Source: CAZADH01 sp964483805 (lineage in GTDB: Bacteria; Muiribacteriota; Ozemobacteria; Ozemobacterales; Ozemobacteraceae). Taken from it: a stretch of DNA of 24,032 bases. The stretch is taken from NCBI GenBank assembly GCA_964483805.1, contig CAZADH010000068.1:1-24032 (forward strand), in the 5' to 3' direction. The notes beneath the pieces are model-generated. The model searched no databases. It saw only the letters and a program-made list of their open reading frames with translations, and had not been told where the DNA came from. A program made the position numbers and the translations under genes. How positions within the stretch are numbered: position 1 is the first letter of the stretch; each line of letters starts with the position of its first letter. This document shows, piece by piece, positions 22,899 to 24,032 of the stretch.

Positions 22899-24002
22899 TC
22901 ACTTCTCGTGCAGCACGTATTTCACCGCATCGTTGATCATCTGCCACTTCTGCTTGGCCAGGTCGGATTTGGCTGCCGATCCGGGTTGCGGCGGAATGAC
23001 CAGGCGCTTGGCACGCATCTCGCCGCCGACCTGCTCGCTGTGGTCCTCATCGACAACGTAGGCGACCACGGTCTTCTTGGCTTTCGACACGGCATCATAG
23101 TTCTTGGGGCGATCCTTGGTCTTGTGGTCGCGCAGCCACTCATTGAACGCCGTATCACAGATCTTCTGACATTCGTCGCCGAGGTTGCTCAGCACCGTGC
23201 GCAACTCAGCAAGGAACTTGTCCTTTGTCAGTTTGTGTTGGTTCAGGTCAGACTTGAGGCTGGAGAACACCAGATCCAGCCCGAGCATGCGCTCGCCGAA
23301 CTCCCCTTGGACCCGGTTCATCAGGCTCTGCGGTAGGGCCTCTTCGATCTCGTATTCAAAGACGAGTTTGAAGTGGGTGCTCAGAACATCGGTTTCGATC
23401 TTGAACTCTTTGCCCATCGCCACGCTCTTCTCGGTGCCCTGGTCGAGGTAGGTGCCGAAGGTCGGGATCAGGATGTCCTCGCCGTCGTCGATCGATTTGC
23501 GGGCAGCAATGTGCTTGTATGCTTTGTACACGGTTTCGGCCAGGGGTTTGTTTTTGGAATTGTTGGCCTCGACGAACTTCGCCACCGTGTCGTCACAGAT
23601 CTTGCGAAAGTTGTTGCCGACCGGGACCAGGCGGCGGTTGATGTCTTCGAGCATCGTCGCGCTATTGCTGCCCTTGGTGATCTCGGTGATCTCTTTGCCG
23701 AGGTTGGTCAGCAACGCCGTGCCCTGTTTCTGAATTTCGAGTTTCAGGTCTTTCGGGGCATCGACCGCCTTGACACTGGCACCGGTCTTCGCCGTCTGCA
23801 GTTTGAACTCGAACCACACCGTGATCTTCTTGGGGAGCTTCGCATTCGCAGGCCCGCTCAGCACGTAGTCCTCGCGCATGTCGACGCCGTTGTCTTGCTG
23901 TAACACGGTCGGAGCTGCCACCACCTGCGGCACCACGGCCAGACCTGCGCCGGCCAAAGCCAGGGCAAGAATCAGAACAGATCCCGTCTTGTGCAGACTC
24001 AT
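22899..24002 (-). CDS. Exported protein built from an internal duplication, function unknown
   Basis: 367 residues; not recognised. A signal peptide covers about 1-30 (VVPQVVAA). The mature protein seems to be two copies of a roughly 150-residue unit: KITVWFEFKL (59-68) matches FKLVFEYEIE (211-220) in character, FRKICDDTV (132-140) matches CQKICDTAF (278-286), and VYKAYKHIAA (158-167) matches VSKAKKTVVA (305-314). Offsets stay near 146-151 residues. Each unit has a single cysteine in a KICD motif, which could form a disulphide between units. The sequence is rich in Lys, Asp and Leu and looks helical apart from the FEF/FEY strand. The ATG at 24002 has an excellent AAGGAG 7 nt upstream (24015-24010). 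It is a single gene near the window edge, so its context is limited. Confidence 0.85.
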   Translation of the reverse strand: MSLHKTGSVLILALALAGAGLAVVPQVVAAPTVLQQDNGVDMREDYVLSGPANAKLPKKITVWFEFKLQTAKTGASVKAVDAPKDLKLEIQKQGTALLTNLGKEITEITKGSNSATMLEDINRRLVPVGNNFRKICDDTVAKFVEANNSKNKPLAETVYKAYKHIAARKSIDDGEDILIPTFGTYLDQGTEKSVAMGKEFKIETDVLSTHFKLVFEYEIEEALPQSLMNRVQGEFGERMLGLDLVFSSLKSDLNQHKLTKDKFLAELRTVLSNLGDECQKICDTAFNEWLRDHKTKDRPKNYDAVSKAKKTVVAYVVDEDHSEQVGGEMRAKRLVIPPQPGSAAKSDLAKQKWQMINDAVKYVLHEK

Positions 24003-24032
24003 TGAATTACTCCTTGTGCAGAGAATATGTCC

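Overview
This is a GC-rich bacterial window with dense genes and short gaps. It carries diderm (Gram-negative-type) signatures: two lipobox lipoproteins, a Skp/OmpH-like periplasmic protein, several Sec signal peptides and a periplasmic alkaline phosphatase. I saw no rRNA, tRNA or CRISPR array. The phylum cannot be fixed from the sequence. The set of STAS, HEAT-repeat and GAF/cyclase proteins plus giant secreted proteins of no known family suggests an uncultured or poorly sampled lineage, but this is a guess.

Region 1 (1-10283, all minus strand). A strong TTGACA/TAGAAT promoter at 10319-10290 drives a STAS-domain protein, a HEAT-repeat protein, a Skp/OmpH-like periplasmic protein and a secreted protein of about 1534 residues with no recognised family. 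Downstream, with its own TATAAT promoter, lies a GAF-GAF-PAS class III adenylate cyclase that runs off the left edge. The set reads as cytoplasmic signalling or scaffold proteins joined to an envelope or surface protein.

Region 2 (10284-14358, plus strand). A divergent intergenic region holds a 12-nt tandem repeat over the rightward promoter and an inverted partial copy near the leftward one. It is followed by one long apparent operon: two small coiled-coil lipoproteins, queC, queE and queD (preQ0 synthesis, the 7-deazaguanine pathway) and a PhoA-family alkaline phosphatase. Genes overlap or lie less than 36 nt apart. The hairpin after the phosphatase has its T-run on the leftward side, which hints at an unannotated leftward transcript from the 14.36-14.63 kb gap.

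Region 3 (14590-20809, plus strand). A promoter with almost no leader drives a small membrane protein with six 15-residue beta-flower-like repeats. It is followed by a very large DUF4011/superfamily 1 helicase with a Vsr-like nuclease domain and a C-terminal DUF3320 region. The nuclease domain appears to lack its usual glutamate.

Region 4 (20810-24032, mostly minus strand). Two secreted proteins of unknown function are separated by about 1 kb of non-coding DNA. One has an acidic-then-basic tail; the other is an internal duplication. The non-coding stretch holds a 10-nt tandem repeat, a G9 run, an antitoxin-like remnant of 44 residues and a REP-like palindrome, and looks like decayed accessory DNA.
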